NCBI GenBank assembly: GCA_965222485.1
Contig: CBDCUC010000030.1
Coordinates: 248,001 to 312,000 of the forward strand
DNA from: CBDCUC01 sp965222485
Lineage (GTDB): Bacteria; Pseudomonadota; Alphaproteobacteria; Rhizobiales; Hyphomicrobiaceae
Direction of reading: 5' to 3'
Length of the DNA: 64,000 nt
Shown: piece by piece, positions 30,072 through 39,460 of the stretch
Numbering within the stretch: the first letter of the stretch is position 1
Layout: the number at the start of each line of letters is the position of its first letter
Notes under the pieces: model-generated
Told to the model about the DNA's origin: nothing
Seen by the model: only the letters and a program-made list of their open reading frames with translations
Database searches by the model: none
Position numbers and translations under genes: made by a program

Positions 30072-32162
30072 ATGGCTCGCGAACATGCAATTGAGGACTA
30101 CCGCAATTTCGGCATCATGGCACACATCGATGCTGGAAAAACGACGACAACTGAGCGGATTCTCTACTATAGCGGCCGGTCTTATAAGATCGGCGAGGTC
30201 CACGATGGTGCGGCAACCATGGACCATATGGATCAGGAAGCTGAACGCGGCATTACGATTACATCGGCCGCGACGACCTGCTTATGGCCAGGCCGCGATG
30301 GGCGCAAACGACGCCTGAACATCATCGATACCCCAGGCCATGTGGACTTCACGATTGAAGTGGAGCGCAGCCTTCGCGTCCTTGATGGTGCTGTGTGTGT
30401 GCTCGATTCCAACCAAGGTGTGGAACCGCAGACGGAAACCGTGTGGCGGCAGGGCGACAAGTACAATGTCCCGCGCATTATCTTCGCCAATAAAATGGAT
30501 AAAACCGGCGCCGACTTTTTCATGTGCGTCGATGACATCAAGGACAAGCTTGGCGCACGGCCAGTGCCGATCCAGATTCCGATCGGGGCGGAGAACGACT
30601 TTGCCGGCGTCGTCGACCTTATCGAGATGAAGGGGATTATTTGGGACGGAGAGGACCTTGGCGCGTCGTACAAGGAAGTCGATATCCCGGAAGATCTGGT
30701 GGAGAAGGCGAACGAATTCCGTTCGCTCATGATCGAAGCCGCTGTCGAACTCGATGATGATGTGATGGCGGAATATCTGGAAGGTAACGAGCCGGACGCC
30801 GACACCATTCGGCGACTGCTGCGCAAGGCAACGGTAGCGGGAACGTTCTACCCGATGATGTGCGGCTCTGCCTTTAAGAATAAGGGTGTGCAGCCGCTGC
30901 TCGATGCGGTCGTCGACTTTCTGCCATCGCCGCTCGATCGCGAGGCTTACACAGGCATCGATCCGAAGACGGAAGAGCCGATTACGCGCAAGCCTTCCGA
31001 TGATGAGCCACTGTCGATCCTCGCATTCAAGATTATGAACTTTGAGCATGTCGGATCGATTACGTTCTGTCGCATCTATTCCGGCACGATCCAGCAGGGG
31101 CAATCGCTTCTGAATACGACGCGGGGTAAGAAAGAGCGTGCAGGGCGGATGTACCTGATGCACGCGGATGATCGCGAAGAAATCAAGACGGCAAGCGCAG
31201 GCGATATTATCGCCCTTCAAGGTTTAAAGGATACGCGCACGGGTGAGACGCTGAGCGACCCCAACAAGCCTGTTATCCTAGAAAAAATGGAATTCCCTGA
31301 GCCGGTTATTAAGATGAAGGTCGAGCCGGCGACGAAGGCGGACCAGGAGAAGATGGCGCTAGCGCTCAATGAAATGTCGCTAGAAGATCCATCCTTCCGC
31401 GTTTCGGTTGATCAGGAAAGCGGCGAGACCATCCTTGAAGGGATGGGCGAACTCCATCTCGACATTAAAGTCGATCTGTTGAAGCGTACGCATAAGGTGG
31501 AAGCGGTGACCGGTGCACCGCAGGTTGCCTATCGCGAAGCACTCGGCAAGGCGACAGAGGTTGATTACACGCACAAGAAGCAGACCGGTGGTACGGGGCA
31601 GTTTGCGCGTGTGAAGCTGCGTCTTGAGCCTAACGAGACCGGCAAGGGCAACGAGTTTGGCTCTGAGATCGTTGGTGGCTCCGTGCCTAAAGAATACATC
31701 CCCGGCGTCGAAAAGGGTGTCCGCTCGGTGTGGGACAGCGGTGTGCTGATCGGCTTCCCGCTGGTGGATATGAAGGTAACGTTGTTTGATGGTGCCTACC
31801 ACGAAGTCGACTCCTCCGTCGTGGCGTTCGAGATCGCTTCCCGCGCGGCCATGAAAGAGGGCTGTGATAAGGCCGGCATCAAACTTCTCGAACCGATGAT
31901 GGACGTTGAAATCGTGACGCCGGAAGAATTCGTCGGTGGGATCATCGGTGATGTGAACAGCCGCCGCGGCCAGATCCGTACGCAGGATTTGCGCGGCAAC
32001 GCCGTCGTGATCAAGGCGTACGTGCCGCTTGCCAACATGTTCGGCTACATCAACACGCTGAGGTCAATGTCGACGGGGCGCGCGCAATACTCCATGCAGT
32101 TTGCGCACTATTCGGAAGTCCCGCGCAATGTTGCCGACGAGGTGAAGGCGAAATTTGCCTGA
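30072..32162 (+). CDS. fusA: Elongation factor G
   Basis: GTPase that drives translocation on the ribosome, 696 residues. It has the P-loop AHIDAGKTTTTERIL (18-32), the switch region ERGITITSAATT, DTPGHVDF and NKMDKTGADF. Domains II to V follow, with the GGxP-like KQTGGTGQFARVK region and the C-terminal SMSTGRAQYSMQFAHY. It lies between rpsG and the second tuf, the standard str operon order. Confidence 0.99.
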   Translation: MAREHAIEDYRNFGIMAHIDAGKTTTTERILYYSGRSYKIGEVHDGAATMDHMDQEAERGITITSAATTCLWPGRDGRKRRLNIIDTPGHVDFTIEVERSLRVLDGAVCVLDSNQGVEPQTETVWRQGDKYNVPRIIFANKMDKTGADFFMCVDDIKDKLGARPVPIQIPIGAENDFAGVVDLIEMKGIIWDGEDLGASYKEVDIPEDLVEKANEFRSLMIEAAVELDDDVMAEYLEGNEPDADTIRRLLRKATVAGTFYPMMCGSAFKNKGVQPLLDAVVDFLPSPLDREAYTGIDPKTEEPITRKPSDDEPLSILAFKIMNFEHVGSITFCRIYSGTIQQGQSLLNTTRGKKERAGRMYLMHADDREEIKTASAGDIIALQGLKDTRTGETLSDPNKPVILEKMEFPEPVIKMKVEPATKADQEKMALALNEMSLEDPSFRVSVDQESGETILEGMGELHLDIKVDLLKRTHKVEAVTGAPQVAYREALGKATEVDYTHKKQTGGTGQFARVKLRLEPNETGKGNEFGSEIVGGSVPKEYIPGVEKGVRSVWDSGVLIGFPLVDMKVTLFDGAYHEVDSSVVAFEIASRAAMKEGCDKAGIKLLEPMMDVEIVTPEEFVGGIIGDVNSRRGQIRTQDLRGNAVVIKAYVPLANMFGYINTLRSMSTGRAQYSMQFAHYSEVPRNVADEVKAKFA

Positions 32163-32285
32163 CGTGACAGGCAATCAAGAAAACATGCCGGGCAACGGTC
32201 CGGTATGCAATGTGGAAATTGGAGAGAGTGGCCGCTGATTTTGTGATGCGGCGGCCTGGAAAAATAGAAGACGGAGTGCCAAAAA

Positions 32286-33476
32286 ATGGCGAAGGCAAAA
32301 TTCGAGCGAACGAAGCCCCACTGCAACATCGGAACGATCGGTCATGTTGATCATGGCAAGACGTCATTGACGGCAGCGATCACGAAGGTTCTGGCTGAGG
32401 CTGGCAAGTCTGAAGCCGTTGCCTTTGAAAACATCGACAAGGCGCCTGAAGAGCGTGAGCGCGGTATTACGATTTCGACGGCTCACGTTGAGTATGAGAC
32501 GGACAATCGTCACTACGCGCACGTGGACTGCCCAGGCCATGCTGACTACGTGAAGAACATGATCACGGGTGCAGCGCAGATGGATGGTGCGATCCTGGTT
32601 GTGTCGGCCGCCGACGGGCCGATGCCGCAGACGCGCGAGCACATTCTTCTGGCGCGCCAGGTGGGCGTTCCGGCTCTTGTGGTGTTCCTGAACAAAGTGG
32701 ACATGGTCGACGACGAGGAGCTTTTGGAGCTTGTCGAGATGGAGGTTCGCGAGCTTCTGTCTTCGTATCAGTTCCCAGGCGACGACATTCCTGTTGTGCG
32801 CGGGTCCGCGCTTGCAGCGCTAGAAGACAAGACACCTGAGATCGGTAAGGACGCGATTTTGAAGCTGATGGAGGAGGTTGATGCCTTCATCCCGACGCCT
32901 GATCGTCCGAAGGATCAGCCGTTCCTGATGCCGATCGAGGATGTGTTCTCGATTTCGGGGCGCGGTACGGTTGTGACGGGCCGTGTTGAGCGTGGTGAAG
33001 TGAAGGTCGGCGAGGAAGTTGAGATCGTCGGTATCCGGGATACGCAGAAGACGACGGTTACGGGTATCGAGATGTTCCGCAAGATCCTTGATTCTGCGGA
33101 AGCAGGCGACAATGCGGGCGTTCTTCTGCGCGGCACGAAGCGTGAAGACGTTGAGCGCGGCCAGGTTCTTGTGAAGCCTGGTTCAGTGACACCGCATAAG
33201 AAGTTCAAGGCTGAGGCTTACATCCTGACGAAGGAAGAGGGTGGGCGTCATACGCCGTTTTTCACGAACTATCGTCCTCAGTTTTACTTCCGGACGACGG
33301 ACGTGACGGGTGTTTGCACGCTTCCTGAGGGCACGGAGATGGTTATGCCGGGCGACAACGTCTCGATGGATGTTGAGCTGATCACACCGATTGCGATGGA
33401 AGAAAAGCTTCGCTTCGCAATCCGTGAAGGCGGCCGCACCGTCGGTGCCGGCGTCGTCGCAAGCATTACTGAGTAA
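32286..33476 (+). CDS. tuf: Elongation factor Tu, copy 2
   Basis: Second EF-Tu gene, in its usual place after fusA. The 396-residue product is identical to that of the copy at 13963-15153, and the two reading frames appear identical base for base from ATG to TAA. The bases directly before and after (AAAAA and GAAGAAG) differ from the other copy. Concerted evolution by gene conversion is the known explanation for such pairs. It is followed by rpsJ after 136 bases. Confidence 0.98.
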   Translation: MAKAKFERTKPHCNIGTIGHVDHGKTSLTAAITKVLAEAGKSEAVAFENIDKAPEERERGITISTAHVEYETDNRHYAHVDCPGHADYVKNMITGAAQMDGAILVVSAADGPMPQTREHILLARQVGVPALVVFLNKVDMVDDEELLELVEMEVRELLSSYQFPGDDIPVVRGSALAALEDKTPEIGKDAILKLMEEVDAFIPTPDRPKDQPFLMPIEDVFSISGRGTVVTGRVERGEVKVGEEVEIVGIRDTQKTTVTGIEMFRKILDSAEAGDNAGVLLRGTKREDVERGQVLVKPGSVTPHKKFKAEAYILTKEEGGRHTPFFTNYRPQFYFRTTDVTGVCTLPEGTEMVMPGDNVSMDVELITPIAMEEKLRFAIREGGRTVGAGVVASITE

Positions 33477-33612
33477 GAAGAAGATCTTTTTGAGGGACCG
33501 GTGAGGAGAACCCGGAGGCAGTTGAAGAAGACATCGGGGTGAGTGTGATGCTCACGTTTGTTGTTCGAGACTTCTTCCGGGTGATCCTTCCAATATCGAG
33601 AGTTTGAATTCG

Positions 33613-33921
33613 ATGAACGGCCAGAACATACGCATCAGGCTCAAGGCGTTTGACCATCGTATCCTCGATGCATCGACGCGCGAGATCGTGAATACGGCGA
33701 AGCGGACCGGTGCGGAGGTGCGTGGACCGATCCCGCTGCCGACGCGCATCGAGCGTTTTACGGTCAACCGCTCGCCGCACATCGACAAGAAGAGCCGGGA
33801 GCAGTTCGAGATGCGTACCCACAAGCGGTTATTGGATATCGTCGATCCGACACCGCAGACGGTTGATGCGCTGATGAAGCTCGATCTTGCAGCTGGTGTC
33901 GACGTTGAGATCAAGCTCTAA
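33613..33921 (+). CDS. rpsJ: 30S ribosomal protein S10
   Basis: 30S head protein that also pairs with NusB in antitermination and binds NusG. The 102-residue protein begins MNGQNIRIRLKAFDHRILD and contains GPIPLPTRIERFTVNRSPH. ATG 33613 gives the canonical start; a TTG three codons earlier is less likely. It is the first gene of the S10 operon, reached from tuf by a 136-base gap without a clear terminator. Confidence 0.97.
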   Translation: MNGQNIRIRLKAFDHRILDASTREIVNTAKRTGAEVRGPIPLPTRIERFTVNRSPHIDKKSREQFEMRTHKRLLDIVDPTPQTVDALMKLDLAAGVDVEIKL

Positions 33922-34000
33922 GGTTTCTTGAGACAATCATAGGTCCTCTGTACCGGGTTCTGTCGGTGGAATGACCAACAAACTAAAGGAAGGAATGCTG

Positions 34001-34723
34001 ATGCGTTCCGGAGTGATTGCACAAAAGGTCGGGATGACCAGGATCTTTAACGACGCCGGCGAGCATGTGCCGGTGACGGTGCTGCGCTTGGAAAAGTGCC
34101 TGGTTCTCGGACATCGCACGAATGACAAAAATGGATATACGGCGTTGCAGTTGGGTTCAGGCAGCCGTAAGCCATCGCGCCTGACGAAGTCGGAGCGCCA
34201 GTCATTTGCCGTCGCAGAGGTCGAACCAAAGCGGAAAATCGCTGAATTCCGCGTAAGCCCGGAAAACCTTATTGAGGTTGGTGCGGAAATCACGGCTGAC
34301 CACTTCGTGTCTGGGCAATTCGTTGACGTCACGGGCGTCAACCAGGGTAAGGGTTTTGCCGGCGCGATGAAGCGATGGAACTTTGGTGGCTTGCGTGCCT
34401 CGCACGGTGTTTCGATTTCACACCGTAGTCATGGTTCGACGGGTCAGAATCAGAGTCCGGGCAAGGTCTTCAAAGGCAAGAAGATGGCGGGTCAGCTCGG
34501 TGATGAGCGGGTGACAACACAGAACCTGGTGATCGTCAAAACAGATGTTGAGCGCGGTCTGTTGATGGTGCGCGGAGCGGTGCCTGGTGCGAAAGGCGGT
34601 TGGGTGCTGGTGCGCGACGCCGTCAAAAAAGCGCTGCCAAAGGATGCGCCCAAGCCGGGTGCGTTCAAGGCGCGTAATGGCGGCGAGGAAGCGGCGCAGA
34701 GCGCGAGTGAGGAGCAGGCGTGA
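34001..34723 (+). CDS. rplC: 50S ribosomal protein L3
   Basis: Early 23S-binding assembly protein near the peptidyl transferase centre, 240 residues. It contains GVIAQKVGMTRIF at the start and the loop HGSTGQNQSPGKVFKGKKMA, with the glutamine that is methylated in E. coli L3. ATG 34001 is chosen because AAGGAAGGA lies 6 bases upstream. The C-terminus has a short Ala/Glu-rich tail. The stop overlaps the rplD start. Confidence 0.97.
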   Translation: MRSGVIAQKVGMTRIFNDAGEHVPVTVLRLEKCLVLGHRTNDKNGYTALQLGSGSRKPSRLTKSERQSFAVAEVEPKRKIAEFRVSPENLIEVGAEITADHFVSGQFVDVTGVNQGKGFAGAMKRWNFGGLRASHGVSISHRSHGSTGQNQSPGKVFKGKKMAGQLGDERVTTQNLVIVKTDVERGLLMVRGAVPGAKGGWVLVRDAVKKALPKDAPKPGAFKARNGGEEAAQSASEEQA

Positions 34724-35373
34724 TGAAAGCGGATGTCACAACGCTTGAAGCGAAATCTGCCGGCAAGGTTGAACTTGCCGAGGCTATTTTCGGGCTGGAA
34801 CCGCGGCCGGATCTCCTGCATCGAATGGTGCGCTATCAGCGTTTGAAGCGGATGGCTGGGACGCACCACGTGCAGGACCGTTCAGAGGTATCGGTCACGG
34901 GCAAAAAAATGGTGCGGCAAAAAGGGTCTGGTGGCGCGCGCCACGGCAACCGTGCAGCGCCACAGTTCCGAGGCGGCGGTAAGGCTTTTGGACCAAAGCC
35001 GCGCAGTCACGCCATCGGTTTGCCGAAAAAGGTGCGGGCCCTAGCGTTGCGCCATGCACTTTCGGCAAAGGCGAAGGCGGGCGAGATCGTGGTGCTGGAT
35101 AGCGCGTCTTCCAAGGATGGAAAGACTGGGGCACTGCGTCGGCAGTTTGAAAAATTAGAGCTCACCAATGCTTTGATCATTGATGGATCGGAACTGGAAT
35201 ATTCGTTTGCAATCGCTGCCCGCAACATTCCGAATATCGATGTGCTGCCGGTCGAAGGCATCAATGTCTATGACATTTTGCGCCGCCGGAAACTGGTGCT
35301 GACGAAGGCTGCGTTGGAGGCGCTTGAAGAGCGGTTCCGCGATGCCAAGGTCGGCGGGAAGGCTGTCCAATGA
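34723..35373 (+). CDS. rplD: 50S ribosomal protein L4
   Basis: Exit-tunnel protein and, in enterobacteria, the autogenous regulator of the S10 operon. The 216-residue protein carries the tunnel loop KMVRQKGSGGARHGNRAAP and the GPKPRSHAIGLPKKVRALAL region. It starts in the TGATG overlap with rplC and ends in an ATGA overlap with rplW. No S10-leader hairpin like that of E. coli was recognised upstream of rpsJ. Confidence 0.97.
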   Translation: MKADVTTLEAKSAGKVELAEAIFGLEPRPDLLHRMVRYQRLKRMAGTHHVQDRSEVSVTGKKMVRQKGSGGARHGNRAAPQFRGGGKAFGPKPRSHAIGLPKKVRALALRHALSAKAKAGEIVVLDSASSKDGKTGALRRQFEKLELTNALIIDGSELEYSFAIAARNIPNIDVLPVEGINVYDILRRRKLVLTKAALEALEERFRDAKVGGKAVQ

Positions 35374-35663
35374 CAAAGCTAACTTCATATGACGTCATCG
35401 TGGCGCCGGTGATTACGGAAAAGTCGACCCTGGTTTCGGAAGCAAACCAAGTGATCTTCAAGGTTGCACGTCAGGCGACGAAACCTGCGATCAAGGCTGC
35501 GGTCGAGAGCCTGTTCAACGTCAAGGTCAAGGCGGTTAACACGCTCGTGCGCAAGGGCAAGAAAAAGTCGTTTAGAGGCCGTACGGGCCGGTTGAGCGAC
35601 GTGAAGAAGGCAATCGTGACACTCGAGGAAGGTCATTCCATCGATGTCACGACGGGTCTTTAA
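35370..35663 (+). CDS. rplW: 50S ribosomal protein L23
   Basis: Tunnel-exit protein that docks trigger factor and SRP, 97 residues. It contains APVITEKSTLVSEANQVIF and the VNTLVRKGKKKSFRGRTGR loop. The start overlaps the rplD stop by 4 bases, so translation is coupled. It is followed by rplB after 15 bases. Confidence 0.97.
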   Translation: MTKLTSYDVIVAPVITEKSTLVSEANQVIFKVARQATKPAIKAAVESLFNVKVKAVNTLVRKGKKKSFRGRTGRLSDVKKAIVTLEEGHSIDVTTGL

Positions 35664-35678
35664 GAGGAGAGGCGAAGA

Positions 35679-36506
35679 ATGGCTCTAAAGACCTACAGAC
35701 CGACCTCGCCGGGTCTGCGTCAGCTGGTTATTGTCGATCGACGAGACCTGTGGAAGGGCGCGCCGGTGAAGATGCTCACCGAGGGTAAGAGCAAGACTGG
35801 CGGGCGCAACGCGCACGGACACATCACGACGCGTCATATCGGTGGTGGTCACAAACAGACTTATCGCCGAATTGATTTCAAGCGGCGTAAATTCGACGTG
35901 GCGGGTGTCGTCGAGCGTCTGGAGTACGATCCAAACCGGACGGCGTTTATTGCGCTGATCAAGTATGATGATGGTGAGGTTGCCTACATCCTGGCGCCGC
36001 AACGTCTGGGCGTTGGCGACAAGGTCATGGCGGGCGAGAACGTCGACGTCAAACCAGGCAACGCCATGCCGCTGTCGTCGATGCCGATCGGAACGATTGT
36101 CTACAATGTCGAACTCAAGCCTGGGCGCGGCGGTCAGATGGCGCGTTCGGCTGGAGCGTTTGCGCAGCTGGTTGGACGTGACTCCGGCTGGGCAATTTTG
36201 AAGCTCAATTCCGGCGAGACCCGCAAGGTTCGTGCAGATTGCATGGCGAGCGTGGGTGCGGTGTCCAATCCGGATCACGGCAATACGGTCAAGGGTAAGG
36301 CGGGGCGTTCGCGCTGGCGCGGTGTGCGCCCAACGGTGCGCGGCATTGCCATGAACCCAATCGATCACCCGAACGGCGGCCGCACGAATGGCGGTAAGCA
36401 CTGGTCGACGCCTTGGGGTAAGGCAACCAAGGGTGCGCGCACGCGTAAGAACAAGGCAACGGACAAATTTATTGTCCGCAGCCGTCACCTGAAGAAAAAG
36501 AAGTAA
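35679..36506 (+). CDS. rplB: 50S ribosomal protein L2
   Basis: Essential for subunit joining and peptidyl transferase structure, 275 residues. It shows the N-terminal KTYRPTSPGLRQLV, the RRIDFKRRKFDVAGVVE region and the C-terminal RGIAMNPIDHPNGGRTNGGK with the conserved histidine. The basic C-terminus KFIVRSRHLKKKK is typical. It lies 31 bases before rpsS. Confidence 0.98.
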   Translation: MALKTYRPTSPGLRQLVIVDRRDLWKGAPVKMLTEGKSKTGGRNAHGHITTRHIGGGHKQTYRRIDFKRRKFDVAGVVERLEYDPNRTAFIALIKYDDGEVAYILAPQRLGVGDKVMAGENVDVKPGNAMPLSSMPIGTIVYNVELKPGRGGQMARSAGAFAQLVGRDSGWAILKLNSGETRKVRADCMASVGAVSNPDHGNTVKGKAGRSRWRGVRPTVRGIAMNPIDHPNGGRTNGGKHWSTPWGKATKGARTRKNKATDKFIVRSRHLKKKK

Positions 36507-36543
36507 GCACGCGCAAGGCGGTGCTTTCGAGAGGAGAATGCCG

Positions 36544-36819
36544 GTGGCACGTTCAGTTTGGAAAGGTCCGTTTCTTGACGGTTACCTTCTGAAAAAGGCG
36601 GAGAAGGTGCGCTCATCGGGGCGTAACGAGGTCATTAAGATCTGGAGCCGGCGCTCTACGATCCTGCCGCAGTTCGTTGGTCTGACTTTTGGCGTCTACA
36701 ACGGCCGCAAGCACATTCCGGTGAGCGTATCGGAAGACATGATCGGCCATAAATTCGGTGAGTTTGCACCGACCCGCACTTATGCCGGGCACGGTGCCGA
36801 CAAGAAGGCGAGGCGGTAA
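36544..36819 (+). CDS. rpsS: 30S ribosomal protein S19
   Basis: 30S head protein contacting the A-site finger, 91 residues. It has ARSVWKGPFLDGYLLKKAEK, then KIWSRRSTILPQFVGLTF and FAPTRTYAGH. GTG 36544 is chosen because GAGGAG lies 7 bases upstream and the product then begins like other S19 proteins. ATG 36538 is only 1 base after that site. The stop overlaps the rplV start (TAATG). Confidence 0.96.
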   Translation: MARSVWKGPFLDGYLLKKAEKVRSSGRNEVIKIWSRRSTILPQFVGLTFGVYNGRKHIPVSVSEDMIGHKFGEFAPTRTYAGHGADKKARR

Positions 36820-37265
36820 TGGGTAAGCCGAAACGCGAACGCGCGTTGCCCGATAACGAGGCAAAAGCGGTAGCGCGCAATTTGCGGGTGTCGCCGCAGA
36901 AGCTCAATCTGGTCGCGGGTCTTATTCGCGGCAAGAAGGTGGACCAGGCGCTGGCCGACCTTGAATTCTCGCGCAAGCGGATTGCGCAGGACGTGCGCAA
37001 GTGCGTGATGAGCGCTGTTGCCAACGCGGAAAACAACCACGGGCTCGATGTCAACGAGTTGGTCGTGTCGGAAGCCTATGTCGGCAAGAACCTCGTCTTG
37101 AAGCGCTTTCATGCGCGCGGACGCGGTCGTGCCAGCGGAATTAAAAAGCCGTTCTCGCAGATAACGGTTGTGGTTCGTCAAAAGGACGAAGAAGAAGTGG
37201 CCGCAGCGCCTGTGAAGGCGGCCAAGAAGTCCAAGGCGCCAGCTGATGCGAAGGAGGCCGACTAA
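36819..37265 (+). CDS. rplV: 50S ribosomal protein L22
   Basis: Exit-tunnel protein, 148 residues. The core contains AKAVARNLRVSPQKLNLVAG, the tunnel hairpin around KRFHARGRGRASGIKKPFSQ, and a C-terminal Ala/Lys tail (about residues 127-148) longer than that of E. coli L22. One-base overlaps join it to rpsS and rpsC. Confidence 0.97.
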   Translation: MGKPKRERALPDNEAKAVARNLRVSPQKLNLVAGLIRGKKVDQALADLEFSRKRIAQDVRKCVMSAVANAENNHGLDVNELVVSEAYVGKNLVLKRFHARGRGRASGIKKPFSQITVVVRQKDEEEVAAAPVKAAKKSKAPADAKEAD

Positions 37266-38011
37266 TGGGTCAGAAAGTCAATCCAGTCGGCTTGCGTGTC
37301 GGCATCAATCGGACCTGGGACAGCCGCTGGTTTGCAGGTGGACGTGAATACGGTCAGCTGCTGCACGAAGACCGGGCCATGCGCGCGCACATCATGAAGC
37401 AGCAGCGCCAGGCTGGCATTTCCAAGGTCGTGATTGAGCGCCCTCACAAGAAGTGCCGGGTCACCGTTCATACGGCGCGGCCAGGTGTGCTGATTGGTAA
37501 GAAGGGCGCTGACATCGACAAACTGCGCGGTCAGCTGGCGCGCTTTACCGATAGCGAAGTGCACTTGAACGTCGTTGAGGTGCGCAAACCGGAGGTCGAT
37601 GCGACGCTTGTTGCGGAGACGATTGCACAGCAGCTTGAGCGACGCGTTGCATTCCGGCGCGCCATGAAGCGCTCTGTGCAATCTGCTCTAAGGCTTGGTG
37701 CGCAAGGCATTCGTATCAACGTTGCCGGCCGTTTGGGTGGTGCGGAAATCGCGCGCACGGAGTGGTACCGAGAGGGCCGCGTGCCGTTGCATACGCTGCG
37801 CGCCGACATCGATTTTGGCTACGCCGAAGCAACAACCGCGTACGGCATCATCGGGATCAAGGTTTGGATCTTCAAAGGCGAGATCATCGAGCACGATCCC
37901 ATGGCGTCCGAGAAGCGGGCATTGGATATGCAAGAGGGTGGCGGTGGCCGCCAGCGCCGCGATCGCGGCGACAGAGGCGACAGACGGTCGGAGCGCCCTT
38001 CGGGCGCGTAG
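37265..38011 (+). CDS. rpsC: 30S ribosomal protein S3
   Basis: mRNA-entry protein with helicase activity, 248 residues. It starts MGQKVNPVGLRVGINRTWDS. The KH domain carries GVLIGKKGADIDKLRGQL, and the C-terminal domain has GVKVWIFKGE-like GIKVWIFKGEIIEHD. The last 25 residues form a Gly/Arg/Asp-rich tail (RQRRDRGDRGDRRSE), a lineage-type extension. The start overlaps the rplV stop. Confidence 0.97.
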   Translation: MGQKVNPVGLRVGINRTWDSRWFAGGREYGQLLHEDRAMRAHIMKQQRQAGISKVVIERPHKKCRVTVHTARPGVLIGKKGADIDKLRGQLARFTDSEVHLNVVEVRKPEVDATLVAETIAQQLERRVAFRRAMKRSVQSALRLGAQGIRINVAGRLGGAEIARTEWYREGRVPLHTLRADIDFGYAEATTAYGIIGIKVWIFKGEIIEHDPMASEKRALDMQEGGGGRQRRDRGDRGDRRSERPSGA

Positions 38012-38065
38012 GCGGCCGATGGACCGGTCATGAGACCCGATCCTGGGAATTAGGAAGAACGAGCG

Positions 38066-38476
38066 ATGCTGCAACCGAAGAAGACAAAGTTCCGCAAAGC
38101 GTTCAAGGGACGCATTAAGGGAACGGCCAAAGGCGGAACGACGCTTAATTTCGGCTCGCACGGTTTGAAGGCGGTTGAGCCTGAGCGCATTACAGCGCGT
38201 CAGATCGAGGCCGCGCGCCGGGCGATCACGCGCCATATGAAACGTGCGGGACGCGTTTGGATCCGTATTTACCCGGATCTACCGGTGACGTCGAAGCCGC
38301 AGGAAGTCCGCATGGGCTCTGGTAAGGGTTCGGTTGACTATTGGGCGGCGCGGGTCGCGCCTGGCCGGGTGATGTTTGAATTGGATGGCGTGCCGGACGA
38401 TATCGCGCGCGAGGCGCTGAAGCTTGGGGCAGCGAAACTGCCGATCAAGACGCGCATCGTGACACGGATCGGCTGA
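38066..38476 (+). CDS. rplP: 50S ribosomal protein L16
   Basis: A-site tRNA-binding region of the 50S subunit, 136 residues. It begins MLQPKKTKFRKAFKGRIKG and contains ARRAITRHMKRAGRVWIRI and MGSGKGSVDYWAARV. It follows rpsC after 54 bases and precedes rpmC after 40 bases. Confidence 0.97.
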   Translation: MLQPKKTKFRKAFKGRIKGTAKGGTTLNFGSHGLKAVEPERITARQIEAARRAITRHMKRAGRVWIRIYPDLPVTSKPQEVRMGSGKGSVDYWAARVAPGRVMFELDGVPDDIAREALKLGAAKLPIKTRIVTRIG

Positions 38477-38516
38477 TGGATCCGGTGGCAGTCAGGACTT
38501 TAGGGACGAGTGCAAG

Positions 38517-38717
38517 ATGAAAGCAGCCGAGTTCATGGATTTATCGCTCGATCAGCTGGATGATCAGCTGGTCAAGTTGAAGAAAGAGCAGTTCAACCTG
38601 CGCTTCCAGGCTGCGTCGGGGCAGCTTGAGAATACCGCACGTGTGCGGCAGGTGCGGCGCGATATTGCGCGAGTGAAAACCATTGCCCAGCAGAAGCGTG
38701 CTGGCGGTGCCAACTAA
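38517..38717 (+). CDS. rpmC: 50S ribosomal protein L29
   Basis: Two-helix protein next to L23 at the tunnel exit, 66 residues. The signature KKEQFNLRFQAASGQLENTA is followed by a basic helix ARVRQVRRDIARVKTI. Its place between rplP and rpsQ is canonical. Confidence 0.96.
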   Translation: MKAAEFMDLSLDQLDDQLVKLKKEQFNLRFQAASGQLENTARVRQVRRDIARVKTIAQQKRAGGAN

Positions 38718-38744
38718 GCGGCGCGATCAGGGAAGCGAAAAGAT

Positions 38745-38984
38745 ATGCCGAAGCGTGTTCTACATGGTGTGGTTGTTTCAGACAAAAACGACAAAACGGT
38801 CGTTGTGATGGTGGAGCGGCGCTATACGCACCCGTTGTTTAAGAAGACCGTACGGCGTTCGAAAAAATATCACGCGCATGACGAGAGCAATGCATGCAAG
38901 GTCGGCGATCGCGTTCAGATTATCGAAACAGCGCCGATATCGCGAACCAAACGCTGGGCTGTCTTAAGTGAACCTGCGGCCTGA
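38745..38984 (+). CDS. rpsQ: 30S ribosomal protein S17
   Basis: Early 16S rRNA-binding OB-fold protein, 79 residues. It contains GVVVSDKNDKTVVVMVERRY, then HPLFKKTVRRSKKYHAHDE and GDRVQIIETAPISRTKRW. It closes the rplP-rpmC-rpsQ run. About 105 bases separate it from rplN. Confidence 0.97.
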   Translation: MPKRVLHGVVVSDKNDKTVVVMVERRYTHPLFKKTVRRSKKYHAHDESNACKVGDRVQIIETAPISRTKRWAVLSEPAA

Positions 38985-39088
38985 CGCGGACTGAATTTGA
39001 AGTTGCCGGGCATGTGCACGCTGAGCGCAGCCCGTGGGATTGTGGCGCCGTCCATTTAGCGTAGACGGCAGGAAGAAGGACTTGAGCG

Positions 39089-39457
39089 ATGATCCAGATG
39101 GAGACAAATCTCGACGTCGCCGACAACTCAGGCGCTCGGCGCGTTCAGTGCATCAAGGTGCTTGGCGGGTCGAAACGCAAGTATGCAACGGTCGGCGATA
39201 TCATCGTGGTGTCGGTTAAGGAAGCCATTCCGCGGGGACGCGTGAAAAAGGGCCAGGTGATGAAGGCGGTTGTTGTGCGAACTGCTAAAGGTGTGCGTCG
39301 GTCAGACGGATCACTTATCCGCTTCGACCGCAATGCGGCGGTGCTGATCAACCCGCAGGGTGAACCGGTGGGGACGCGTATTTTCGGTCCGGTTACACGT
39401 GAACTAAGGGCTAAGAACCATATGAAGATCGTCTCTCTTGCTCCGGAGGTTCTTTAG
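39089..39457 (+). CDS. rplN: 50S ribosomal protein L14
   Basis: Subunit-interface protein, 122 residues. It starts MIQMETNLDVADNSGARRVQ, contains GDIIVVSVKEAIPRGRVKKG and ends with MKIVSLAPEVL. It is followed by rplX after 3 bases. It begins what is the spc operon in enterobacteria; no terminator separates it from the S10 genes here. Confidence 0.98.
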   Translation: MIQMETNLDVADNSGARRVQCIKVLGGSKRKYATVGDIIVVSVKEAIPRGRVKKGQVMKAVVVRTAKGVRRSDGSLIRFDRNAAVLINPQGEPVGTRIFGPVTRELRAKNHMKIVSLAPEVL

Positions 39458-39460
39458 GCA